A stretch of 22,246 bases of DNA, from IMG/VR virus record IMGVR_UViG_3300021335_000102, positions 1-22,246 of that record. One strand, 5' to 3'. Positions 1 to 4,857 of this stretch are shown in pieces. Source of the stretch: a virus. A model generated the notes under the pieces. It was not told where the DNA came from. It made no database searches and saw nothing but the letters and a program-made list of their open reading frames with translations. Position 1 is the first letter of the stretch. Every line of letters begins with the position of its first letter. The translations under genes and the position numbers were made by a program.

Positions 1-207
1 GTAACGATTACTGGTGCTGCCGCAACTGTTTATGTCCAGTACGATTCTTACTCTGGATCACCGACCATTACTGCTAGTGGAACTGTAGTCACCATTGGTT
101 CAACTAGCAATGGATATGCCACTCGTTATGTTTCGTCAGCATCTACACCTGGTTCCAATTCAATTGGTGCTGCTGGTGATATTTGGTATTACATTGGAAC
201 TACCTGA
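1..207 (+). CDS. C-terminal end of a tail-fibre-like structural protein (partial)
   Basis: An open frame runs from the first base of the window to a TGA at 205-207, so only the last 68 residues are visible and the start lies upstream. The residues are rich in Thr, Ser, Gly, Val and Tyr with alternating hydrophobic positions, the look of beta-structured fibre or virion surface proteins. The frame ends in residues WYYIGTT. The next gene, a glycine-rich fibre protein, begins three bases after the stop, so both probably belong to a late fibre or adhesin operon. No specific family can be named from this fragment. The structural assignment is inference from composition and context. Confidence 0.6.
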   Translation, partial: VTITGAAATVYVQYDSYSGSPTITASGTVVTIGSTSNGYATRYVSSASTPGSNSIGAAGDIWYYIGTT

Positions 208-209
208 TT

Positions 210-1145
210 ATGCCCACCACATCGTACATTAAAGACAGCAGCGGTTGGAATGCTATCAACCAGATGTATATTAAGAATGGTATTTCTTGGCATTCTGTTA
301 AAGAAGCATATATTAAAACCGATGATGAAACTTGGGAAGTGTTTCATAGCATCAAAAGTTCTGGTGATGCCATCGTCGGTGAGACTGCTGCTGGTGAGAT
401 AGTATGGGAGTTTGAATCTTCTTCATCATTCACTCTTGTCGAAGAAGAAGAGGTGAGGTTGCTGACTGTCGGTGGTGGTGGAGGATGGGGAGGTCCTTAC
501 TCTGCTGGTGGTGGAGGTGGTGGAGGGATCACCTATGAAGCATCCACAATGCTTCCTCCAGGTGAATACACGGTAACCATTGGTGCTGGTGGAAATAGTA
601 ATGGTAGAAATGGAGGTGCCACAAGTATTGTTCATGCTGATGGTAGTGTTAATTTTACTGCTCCTGGTGGTGGGGGTGGTACATCTGGTTCTAACTCTGG
701 AAACGGTGGTAGAGCTGGTGCGACGGTAGAGAATGGATCCACAGTAAGCACTGGACCTGGTGGTGGTAGTTTCTGCTGGAACGTCCATGCTGGATCTGCT
801 GGTGGAGGTGGTGGAGGTGCCGCTGGTGGTGGTAGTAATGGATCCAGTTGCGGTGGTTGCGGTGGTGGTCGTGGTGGCAACGGTGGTGCTGGTCGTCAGT
901 ATGATGTAGAAGCAGATGGTCCTAAGTTCTACTCTGGTGGTGGAGGAGGCGGAGGTGGTCGTTCTCCCAACTGTGGTGGACCTGGTGGTTCTGGAGGATC
1001 TGGTGGTAGTGGTGTAGGTAATAATGGTAACGATGGTGTCACCAGAGGAGAGAACCGTGGTGGCGGTGGTGGTGGATCTGGTGAGAACAATACGGGTCGA
1101 ACCTCTAAACCTGGTGATGGTGTGGCAGTTTTGAGATTTTTGTGA
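210..1145 (+). CDS. Glycine-rich tail fibre / adhesin-like structural protein
   Basis: A 311-residue protein. I chose the ATG at 210, just after the upstream stop, over a TTG at 183 that overlaps the previous gene. Residues 1-45 contain three degenerate repeats built on Tyr-Ile-Lys followed by a Trp about 5-9 residues later. Such short W/YIK repeats are common in phage fibre and baseplate-attached proteins. From about residue 80 onward the chain is dominated by Gly runs (GGGGG, PGGG) with Asn, Ser and Cys. This resembles the phage glycine-rich domain family and the polyglycine sandwich of T-even gp38-type adhesins. A likely role is distal fibre or receptor recognition, which is inference. The repetitive GGT/GGTGG codon tract makes long spurious frames on the other strand. 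Confidence 0.75.
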   Translation: MPTTSYIKDSSGWNAINQMYIKNGISWHSVKEAYIKTDDETWEVFHSIKSSGDAIVGETAAGEIVWEFESSSSFTLVEEEEVRLLTVGGGGGWGGPYSAGGGGGGGITYEASTMLPPGEYTVTIGAGGNSNGRNGGATSIVHADGSVNFTAPGGGGGTSGSNSGNGGRAGATVENGSTVSTGPGGGSFCWNVHAGSAGGGGGGAAGGGSNGSSCGGCGGGRGGNGGAGRQYDVEADGPKFYSGGGGGGGGRSPNCGGPGGSGGSGGSGVGNNGNDGVTRGENRGGGGGGSGENNTGRTSKPGDGVAVLRFL

Positions 1146-1164
1146 TAGAATTATCGAAATGATT

Positions 1165-1171
1165 CTAAATA
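1165..1171 (+). promoter_or_regulatory. Candidate T4-type late promoter (CTAAATA)
   Basis: CTAAATA, continuing as AATC, lies in the 47-base gap between the glycine-rich gene and the ATG at 1193. T4 late promoters have the -10 element TATAAATA, and cyanomyovirus structural genes are often preceded by relaxed NATAAATA or CTAAATA versions. Start of transcription would fall near 1178, giving a short leader. The match is short and A/T-rich, so it is only suggestive. Confidence 0.4.
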
Positions 1172-1192
1172 AATCGCACTATACATTTCTTT

Positions 1193-1408
1193 ATGTCTGA
1201 AGAAAATTTATACGCAATTGTGAAAGATGGTGTTGTTCAAAATACCATCCTTCTAAAAGAAGGATCATCATGGAAATGTCCTGATCCAGGGTGTCAAATT
1301 ATAAAAGTCACAGAAGAGACTGGATTTCCAGATATTGGACTTACCTATTCTGAAGGTCAGTTTGAGCAACCGATTTTTGAAGAAGAACTCCCCAATCACG
1401 GTTTTTAA
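1193..1408 (+). CDS. Conserved hypothetical small protein, 71 aa
   Basis: ATG at 1193, stop at 1406-1408. The product is acidic with no membrane segment. It opens with a short beta-like segment (LYAIVKDGVVQNTILL) and contains a Cys-Pro-Asp-Pro-Gly-Cys knuckle around residues 29-34, but no second Cys pair for a full zinc site. It ends only 5 bases before the glutaredoxin start, so the two are probably translated from one message. The opening resembles small phage proteins found near tail genes, but I cannot name a family, and no function is proposed. Confidence 0.7.
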   Translation: MSEENLYAIVKDGVVQNTILLKEGSSWKCPDPGCQIIKVTEETGFPDIGLTYSEGQFEQPIFEEELPNHGF

Positions 1409-1413
1409 TAACA

Positions 1414-1650
1414 ATGAAAGCAGTAGTCTACACAAAAGAAAATTGTCAATGGTGTGATCGAGTCAAATATCTTCTCGGTCATTTGAACTTTGATTACATC
1501 GAATATAAGTACGAAACCGATTTCACTAAAGAGCAGTTCTATGCTGAGTTTGGTGATGGTGCTACCTTCCCACAGGTATCCATCAACGATCAGTACATTG
1601 GAGGATGTAAGGATACCCTCCAGTATCTTCAAGAGCAGAAGATGCTATAA
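1414..1650 (+). CDS. grx: Glutaredoxin
   Basis: A 78-residue, single-domain glutaredoxin of normal phage length. The N-terminal strand KAVVYTKENC leads into a dithiol active site Cys-Gln-Trp-Cys at residues 11-14. The cis-proline motif Thr-Phe-Pro-Gln-Val is at about 51-55 and the Gly-Gly-Cys motif at 63-65, so the glutathione-binding features are all in place. It would reduce disulfides in the cytoplasm. In T4-like phages such proteins serve as electron donors to phage ribonucleotide reductase, which is consistent with the thymidylate synthase further along, though no reductase gene is in this window. It may be read with the 71-aa gene upstream. The coding end overlaps a TATAAT at 1646-1651. 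Confidence 0.93.
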   Translation: MKAVVYTKENCQWCDRVKYLLGHLNFDYIEYKYETDFTKEQFYAEFGDGATFPQVSINDQYIGGCKDTLQYLQEQKML

Positions 1651-1653
1651 TGT

Positions 1654-1661
1654 GATAAATA
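1654..1661 (+). promoter_or_regulatory. Candidate late promoter (GATAAATA)
   Basis: GATAAATA lies just after the glutaredoxin stop and differs from the T4 late -10 element TATAAATA at one base. Transcription would begin near 1668 and run about 85 bases to the ATG at 1753 through a leader that contains a stable hairpin. A sigma-70-like TATAAT sits directly upstream at 1646-1651 but has no good -35 box. Confidence 0.5.
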
Positions 1662-1702
1662 AATTTAAGTTATGGAGGAACATCACACACTTTAAGTAAG
1701 GT

Positions 1703-1726
1703 GGTTGTTCCGTGTGAGGAACAGCC
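1703..1726 (+). other. Hairpin in the leader of the 72-aa membrane protein gene
   Basis: GGTTGTTCC at 1703-1711 and GGAACAGCC at 1718-1726 form a 9-pair stem (one G-U) with a 6-base loop GTGTGA. It is not followed by a T run, so it is not a standard terminator. Another GGAAC at about 1677-1681 could pair with the same GTTCC, offering an alternative fold. It sits in the non-coding stretch 1651-1752, between the candidate late promoter and the AGGAG ribosome site of the next gene, so a role in mRNA stability or translation is possible but unproven. Confidence 0.5.
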
Positions 1727-1752
1727 GAATAGGAAGTTCCAGGAGAACAAAA

Positions 1753-1971
1753 ATGTTAGCAGTCAGTCTTGTTTTTGGAACGCTTGCTGCGTTCATGGCT
1801 TTTTTTGTTGGTGGCATGGTAGGATGGACAGCAAGGGAGTACTTGTTGTATAATTCTGTTCAAGAACCCTCTATGCACCCTGAAATGTATGACGAGGATG
1901 GTAACGTTCTTGCTGATTCATTGATTGCATTTAGATTCACTTATGATGACGAACTTGAAGACGAAGATTAA
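1753..1971 (+). CDS. Small single-pass membrane protein, 72 aa
   Basis: I take the ATG at 1753 as the start because AGGAGA lies 7-12 bases upstream. A longer in-frame TTG at 1705 would read through the leader hairpin. Residues 1-25 form one strongly hydrophobic helix (LAVSLVFGTLAAFMAFFVGG) followed by an acidic C-terminal tail ending DDELEDED, so an inner-membrane anchor with a cytoplasmic acidic tail, or the reverse, is expected. The N-terminus could also be read as a signal peptide, but no clear cleavage site is visible. No enzyme motif is present. It is followed 17 bases later by the DUF6433 gene with its own GGAG site. Confidence 0.75.
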   Translation: MLAVSLVFGTLAAFMAFFVGGMVGWTAREYLLYNSVQEPSMHPEMYDEDGNVLADSLIAFRFTYDDELEDED

Positions 1972-1988
1972 TTATTTGGAGTTTAATC

Positions 1989-2438
1989 ATGGCTAAATTA
2001 CCCCCCAACCCCCTTGTAACTGAAGTATTTCAAAAAGTTTCAAACGCAAAGACAAAATCAGAGAAGATTGCTATCCTGCAAGAGTATAGATCTCCCGCAT
2101 TGATTCATCTTTTCGTTTGGAACTTTGATGAAACAATTGAGTCTGCACTGCCCGACGGTGAAGTTCCCTACACCCCCAATGATAATAAGACTGGTGATGG
2201 TGTAAGCAGACTGAGCAGTCAGTACAGAATTCTCTACAACTTTGTGAAGGGGGGTAATGATGGTCTCAACACTACCCGTAGGGAGTCTATGTTTATTCAG
2301 CTTCTCGAATCCCTTCACCCCGATGAAGCTGAGTGCTTGTGTACTGTAAAGGATAAGCAACTTGGAAAACGATACAAAATCACCCACAACACAGTTAAAG
2401 AAGCCTACCCAGACATCGTTTGGGGATCTCGTGGCTGA
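1989..2438 (+). CDS. DUF6433-like cyanophage protein
   Basis: A 149-residue soluble protein with GGAG 7 bases before the ATG. The opening LPPNPLVTEVF, the segment KIAILQEYRSPALIHLFVWNF split into helices, the FVKGGNDGLNTTRRE region and the ending EAYPDIVWG match my memory of the DUF6433 family, which is widespread in T4-like cyanophages and other marine myoviruses. No catalytic motif is evident and its function is unknown. The mostly helical pattern and the conserved position near small early or middle genes suggest an accessory nucleic-acid or host-interaction role, but that is speculation. The next gene starts one base after its stop, so the two are coupled. Confidence 0.75.
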   Translation: MAKLPPNPLVTEVFQKVSNAKTKSEKIAILQEYRSPALIHLFVWNFDETIESALPDGEVPYTPNDNKTGDGVSRLSSQYRILYNFVKGGNDGLNTTRRESMFIQLLESLHPDEAECLCTVKDKQLGKRYKITHNTVKEAYPDIVWGSRG

Positions 2439-2439
2439 T

Positions 2440-2745
2440 ATGAAACCTTGGACCGAAGAAGAGATTCTTTGGTGCAAGAAAAAGTACGGATGTCAGTTGA
2501 TTTATCAGAATGCTAATGCTATTCAGCTTTCTGATACATCACTTCCTAACGACTGCCTTAAGGTTACCTACGAAATTGATGGCACTATCCTCTACGACTT
2601 GACTAGAAGTAGTAAGAGAGTGAAGGTCTTTGATATGTACTGGGATAAGTTCCGTCAGGGTCTCAAGAGTATTGACTGGGGTCCTGGCAGAGCTAATCCA
2701 AAACTGTGGGGTGAAGAACCCCCGAAATCAAAATCGAAAAAATAA
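2440..2745 (+). CDS. Conserved hypothetical protein, 101 aa
   Basis: ATG at 2440 lies 2 bases past the preceding TGA, and the frame ends at 2745. An in-frame ATG at 2362 is inside the upstream gene and is rejected. The protein opens MKPWTEEEILWCKKKYG, is rich in Trp, Tyr and Lys, and ends in a basic tail KSKSKK, which would suit nucleic-acid contact. I considered the late-transcription co-activator gp33 because of its length, but a better gp33 match lies at 6569. The gene is the last before the promoter at 2830 and is probably read with the DUF6433 gene. No family is assigned. Confidence 0.65.
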   Translation: MKPWTEEEILWCKKKYGCQLIYQNANAIQLSDTSLPNDCLKVTYEIDGTILYDLTRSSKRVKVFDMYWDKFRQGLKSIDWGPGRANPKLWGEEPPKSKSKK

Positions 2746-2829
2746 TCCCAAATATCGGGAAAAAAAATTCCAGGTATTTTTTGGTCTGTAGGGTTCACTA
2801 GGATACAAACAGTATAAATTAATACCCTC

Positions 2830-2858
2830 TTGACATAAATACTTGTACGGACTATAAT
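2830..2858 (+). promoter_or_regulatory. Consensus sigma-70 (early) promoter
   Basis: TTGACA at 2830-2835 and TATAAT at 2853-2858 are both perfect matches to the bacterial housekeeping consensus, with an optimal 17-base spacer. The predicted start at about 2865-2867 coincides with the first pairing base of the riboswitch-like RNA at 2867. This is the strongest host-type promoter in the window. It would be read immediately on infection by host RNA polymerase. The spacer also contains ATAAATA at 2835-2841, a late-promoter-like motif. Confidence 0.9.
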
Positions 2859-2866
2859 AGTCTTGT

Positions 2867-2927
2867 CGTTCATTCCATTTGCTATTTGCGAATAACGAAT
2901 GGGACGCAAGTAAGCCGACTCGGAACG
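2867..2927 (+). promoter_or_regulatory. Glutamine-riboswitch-like aptamer (downstream-peptide / glnA type), copy 1
   Basis: The RNA begins at or within two bases of the promoter start. P1 pairs CGTTC (2867-2871) with GAACG (2923-2927). P2 pairs TCCATT (2874-2879) with AATGGG (2898-2903), continuing after a small interruption into TATT/AATA around a TGCG loop. The 3' segment GGGACGCAAGTAAGCCGACT (2901-2920) fits my memory of the conserved core of the glutamine riboswitches named glnA and Downstream-peptide, which occur in cyanobacteria and cyanophages upstream of short genes. A short gene does start 14 bases after P1. The fold is visible in the sequence; ligand identity is by family recognition only. 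Confidence 0.75.
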
Positions 2928-2930
2928 GAT

Positions 2931-3145
2931 CGTTCATCCTATGTTATCATTACTGTCTGTACTATTCATGCATGTCCCACAGGACATGTATCTCAGGTGT
3001 GAGGATTATGAGTGGTTAAAGGAGGGACTAGAGTCATCTACTCTTTTCACTCCTGCTGAGAAATCTGAGATTATCCTTAAATGGATTGAGCATACGGATC
3101 CTCACTGTTTTGATGACTAGGACGCAAAAGCCGACTGAAGGAACG
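2931..3145 (+). promoter_or_regulatory. Second glutamine-riboswitch-like element, interrupted by a gene (copy 2)
   Basis: Three bases after copy 1, CGTTC (2931-2935) appears again, followed by ATCCTATG. Its partner GAACG is at 3141-3145, 205 bases later, at the end of a core GGACGCAAAAGCCGACTGAA (3120-3139) that closely repeats copy 1's 3' segment. P2 would pair TCCTA (2937-2941) with TAGGA (3118-3122). The whole 59-codon gene 2941-3120 therefore sits in the P2 loop, its start A and its TAG stop being part of the stem. The element ends 35 bases before the DUF4278-like gene. Whether the two halves really fold together needs testing. Confidence 0.55.
2941..3120 (+). CDS. 59-aa protein nested inside riboswitch copy 2
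   Basis: ATG at 2941, TAG at 3118-3120. The product is a short acidic protein with a hydrophobic start (MLSLLSVLFMHV), a conserved-looking LRCEDYEWLKEGLE segment and an ending WIEHTDPHCFDD. I believe similar short proteins recur in cyanomyoviruses, from memory only. The ribosome site is poor: a GGA at 2927-2929 is 12 bases upstream and overlaps the end of aptamer P1, so aptamer folding could control access. This is the short peptide gene expected downstream of a Downstream-peptide-type riboswitch. No function is known, but a role linked to host nitrogen status is a natural guess. Confidence 0.7.
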   Translation: MLSLLSVLFMHVPQDMYLRCEDYEWLKEGLESSTLFTPAEKSEIILKWIEHTDPHCFDD

Positions 3146-3180
3146 GGTTTTAACTAACTCATTTCTTTAGGAGTAATCCA

Positions 3181-3312
3181 ATGTCTAAAGTCGTTTATCG
3201 TGGACAATCTTACGACACCGTAGAGCGTCGTGAGCAACAGCAACAACAGCAGCAACCTCAAGCATACAACGAAGCCTATCGTGGCATCAAGTTTGTTAAG
3301 GAGGCAAAATGA
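3181..3312 (+). CDS. DUF4278-like small protein with poly-Gln tract, 43 aa
   Basis: A strong AGGAG at 3169-3173 sits 7 bases before the ATG. The N-terminus VVYRGQSYD and the later AYRGIKF resemble the two YRG blocks of the cyanobacterial DUF4278 family (typically LTYRGVxY ... YRGxxW). Between them is a run of eight glutamines encoded by mixed CAA and CAG codons. The domain is common in cyanobacteria and cyanophages and has no known function. The gene lies just after riboswitch copy 2 and its TGA overlaps the next ATG. The family call is moderate because the protein is so short. Confidence 0.7.
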   Translation: MSKVVYRGQSYDTVERREQQQQQQQPQAYNEAYRGIKFVKEAK

Positions 3313-3422
3313 CACAGAAACTCAATTTTCTTCAACTCATTAAAGAGAAGAAGCAAAAAGAAGATCGTCGTCACAATGCTGTGCTCTGCATGGCAGGAAA
3401 CTGTCAGGTAGGGAAAAAGTGA
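3309..3422 (+). CDS. 37-aa basic hypothetical protein
   Basis: The start is supported by a near-perfect AAGGAGG at 3298-3304, four bases before the ATG and inside the end of the preceding gene (ATGA overlap). The product is very basic in its first half (LIKEKKQKEDRRHN) and has two Cys in the second half (VLCMAGNCQ). The next GTG start overlaps its stop. Its size and the chain of overlapping stops and starts mark it as a real member of the mini-operon, but no family or function can be given. Confidence 0.6.
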   Translation: MTQKLNFLQLIKEKKQKEDRRHNAVLCMAGNCQVGKK

Positions 3423-3505
3423 TTCAACTCATCGCAGGTGTCTGCGTTGGGTCCACATTAATAATTCTCCTGATTTATGGGGAAGTTCTGTTGCTTAAAA
3501 AATAA
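3419..3505 (+). CDS. 28-aa predicted membrane micro-protein
   Basis: A GTG at 3419 overlaps the upstream TGA and an AGGG lies 5-8 bases before it. Translation gives 28 residues, nearly all one hydrophobic helix (LIAGVCVGSTLIILLIYG) with a Lys-Lys end that fits a cytoplasmic C-terminus. The stop overlaps the next ATG (TAATG), which supports genuine coupled translation. Phages often encode such tiny membrane proteins, but there is no specific homologue that I recognise. Confidence 0.5.
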   Translation: MIQLIAGVCVGSTLIILLIYGEVLLLKK

Positions 3506-3675
3506 TGGAAGACTACACATATCATTATGATGATATGGATAAAGATAACAGACCACCTGCCTGCTATCAACTAACTTATAGAGGATGTAGGTATTGGTCT
3601 TGCTATCGAATACACTTGCGTGATTGGTTTGAACAGTTAATGACTTTCAAACCGATTTATAACAGGAGGGGTTGA
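3505..3675 (+). CDS. 56-aa protein with DUF4278-like motif
   Basis: ATG at 3505 overlaps the previous TAA. The centre of the protein reads CYQLTYRGCRYWSCYR, including the LTYRG block typical of DUF4278, followed by an aromatic, basic tail. It may be a distant relative of the 43-aa gene at 3181. It is the last gene of the mini-operon: its TGA at 3673-3675 lies in the loop of the terminator hairpin, whose 5' arm encodes the last residues NRRG. Confidence 0.6.
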   Translation: MEDYTYHYDDMDKDNRPPACYQLTYRGCRYWSCYRIHLRDWFEQLMTFKPIYNRRG

Positions 3676-3691
3676 ATACCCCTCTTTTTTT
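3664..3691 (+). terminator. Rho-independent terminator of the riboswitch mini-operon
   Basis: GAGGGGT (3666-3672) pairs with ACCCCTC (3678-3684) around a 5-base loop, extended by weaker pairs at the base, and is followed by a run of seven Ts at 3685-3691. The stop codon of the 56-aa gene is in the loop. It closes the unit that begins at the 2830 promoter. Confidence 0.9.
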
Positions 3692-3701
3692 GTGCTATAA
3701 T
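3672..3701 (+). promoter_or_regulatory. Sigma-70 promoter overlapping the terminator
   Basis: TTGAAT (3672-3677, four of six matches to the -35 consensus) and TATAAT (3696-3701, perfect) are spaced by 18 bases. The -35 lies in the loop of the terminator, so transcription stops and restarts within about 40 bases. Start would be near 3708, which makes the in-frame ATG at 3700 unusable and supports the ATG at 3721 for the next gene. Confidence 0.6.
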
Positions 3702-3720
3702 GCGAGAAACCGATAAAATC

Positions 3721-3888
3721 ATGGAAAGAGACAAACTCAAATTGATCGTAAGGAATCTAAAACTTTTAGTTGATGCTTTGGAGTCGGAAGTGTTTTCTGA
3801 TATTGAAGCATATCAATATGATGAAATTGCACAACACATTTCAGACTACGACGAGGTATTTGACGATGACGATGGATATCCAGACTGA
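3721..3888 (+). CDS. Small acidic hypothetical protein, 55 aa
   Basis: I start this at ATG 3721 because the in-frame ATG at 3700 overlaps the -10 box. The product is helical and amphipathic in its first half (KLKLIVRNLKLLVDALESEV), which could form a short coiled coil, and very acidic at the end (EVFDDDDGYPD). It overlaps the next gene by 17 to 23 bases. It is the first gene of a unit that leads into thyX. Its function is unknown. Acidic small early proteins in phages often act by binding host proteins, but nothing here proves it. Confidence 0.65.
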   Translation: MERDKLKLIVRNLKLLVDALESEVFSDIEAYQYDEIAQHISDYDEVFDDDDGYPD

Positions 3889-4126
3889 TTGGAGATATTC
3901 CGACGAAAAGATGAAACTCAGAGAAGAGTGTATCAAAATCCTACTCATTAAGTTTGGATCTGAGTTAAATGAGAGTGGTGTATCTAAATACACAAATCAG
4001 TCAATATATGAGTGTGCTCATGACTGGGTTTCTCAAGGAAACATGATTTCACATGGTATAATTAAGTACTACGAGGTGTACTATGCGTCTCAAGGACACA
4101 ATTCGATTAGCCAAGAAAGCACTTAA
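3872..4126 (+). CDS. Hypothetical protein, 84 aa
   Basis: Starts at ATG 3872 (or ATG 3866, two codons earlier), inside the end of the preceding gene, and stops at 4126. The sequence, with WRYSDEKMKLREECIKILL and YECAHDWVSQGN among its segments, is soluble, helical and typical of a conserved cyanophage unknown. Its last 44 bases overlap the following 58-codon gene, which begins at 4083 in another frame. No motif allows a function call. Confidence 0.65.
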   Translation: MDIQTDWRYSDEKMKLREECIKILLIKFGSELNESGVSKYTNQSIYECAHDWVSQGNMISHGIIKYYEVYYASQGHNSISQEST

Positions 4127-4259
4127 GCAACCTTGGTTATACACAGAAGAAGAGTTGACTTATATGCGTAAAGCAAAGAAGTCGGCAAAGCAGCAACTAA
4201 AACAAAAGCACATGAGGAAGAATGACAGTAAGACTGATTCAAGCAACACCGAATCCTGA
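4083..4259 (+). CDS. Basic hypothetical protein, 58 aa
   Basis: ATG at 4083, TGA at 4257-4259. It is highly basic: Lys and Arg make up about a third of the chain, with repeated KKAL, RKAKKSAKQQ and KQKHMRKN segments that suggest a nucleic-acid-binding helix. It overlaps the upstream gene by 44 bases and thyX by 38 bases, and GAGG lies a few bases upstream of its start. A TATAAT with a TGG extension at 4054-4062 could be a weak promoter for it. No family is recognised. Confidence 0.6.
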   Translation: MRLKDTIRLAKKALKQPWLYTEEELTYMRKAKKSAKQQLKQKHMRKNDSKTDSSNTES

Positions 4260-4857
4260 AGAGAACATGGCGTATATTGCTCGTGTGAGCAATCCTGCCA
4301 ACCAAGAAAATCCCAACTATGCCAAGTTGTTGGGTTACTGCATTAAGCACAATCACTGGTCTGTGTTTGAACAGAGTTTTATGACTCTGGAGATTGAGAC
4401 TACTCGTGGTTTGGCAGCTCAGATTTTGCGCCACCGTTCGTTCACATATCAAGAGTTTTCGCAACGTTATGCTGATTCTTCCCTACTCTCGGAGACGATC
4501 CCTCTCCCTGAACTTCGTAGGCAGGACACCAAGAATCGTCAGAATTCTATTGATGACATTTCTGAGGAGACCAAGCAAAAGTATGAAACATTGATCAGGG
4601 ATCACTTCAAGGATGCAATGGCATTGTATCAAACGATGCTTGATGAAGGAATCGCAAAGGAATGTGCTCGTTTTGTGCTTCCTCTGGCAACTCCGACCAA
4701 AATCTACATGAGTGGTTCCTGCCGTTCTTGGATCCACTACATTAATCTGCGTTCTGCCAATGGAACTCAGAGGGAACACATGGACATTGCTCTAGAGTGT
4801 AAAGAGATCTTCAAGGGAGTTTTCCCCTCCGTTGCTGAAGCTCTGGAGTGGGTCTAA
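4222..4857 (+). CDS. thyX: Flavin-dependent thymidylate synthase ThyX
   Basis: A 211-residue protein of normal ThyX length. The signature RHRx7S is present as RHRSFTYQEFS at residues 70-80, followed by QRYAD, and the C-terminal half has the conserved Arg-Ser-Trp-Ile-His-Tyr-Ile stretch and the Gln-Arg-Glu-His block near residue 186. The enzyme makes dTMP from dUMP with FAD, NADPH and methylene-tetrahydrofolate, without needing dihydrofolate reductase. ThyX replaces the T4 td enzyme in many cyanophages and supports genome synthesis. The start ATG lies inside the 58-aa gene, with AGGAAG just upstream. It ends at a TAA that is part of a CTAAATA motif. Confidence 0.96.
   Translation: MTVRLIQATPNPEENMAYIARVSNPANQENPNYAKLLGYCIKHNHWSVFEQSFMTLEIETTRGLAAQILRHRSFTYQEFSQRYADSSLLSETIPLPELRRQDTKNRQNSIDDISEETKQKYETLIRDHFKDAMALYQTMLDEGIAKECARFVLPLATPTKIYMSGSCRSWIHYINLRSANGTQREHMDIALECKEIFKGVFPSVAEALEWV

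Noticed and set aside
426-880. Two long minus-strand frames opposite the glycine-rich gene
   Set aside because: They are produced by the repetitive GGT/GGTGG codons; the products are low-complexity Thr/Ser or Pro runs with no ribosome site.
1646-1651. TATAAT at the end of glutaredoxin as a sigma-70 promoter
   Set aside because: No -35 box at 16-18 bases; the adjacent GATAAATA is the better candidate.
2440-2745. gp33 assignment for the 101-aa protein
   Set aside because: Length fits, but the protein at 6569 matches T4 gp33 motifs and gene order much better.
2750-2790. Small inverted repeats (TCCC...GGGA and GGAA...TTCC) as a terminator after the 101-aa gene
   Set aside because: Stems are only four pairs and no clean T run follows directly; the evidence is too weak.
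2655-2937. Minus-strand frames over the promoter and aptamer
   Set aside because: They cross a perfect promoter and structured RNA, have no ribosome site, and resemble no protein.
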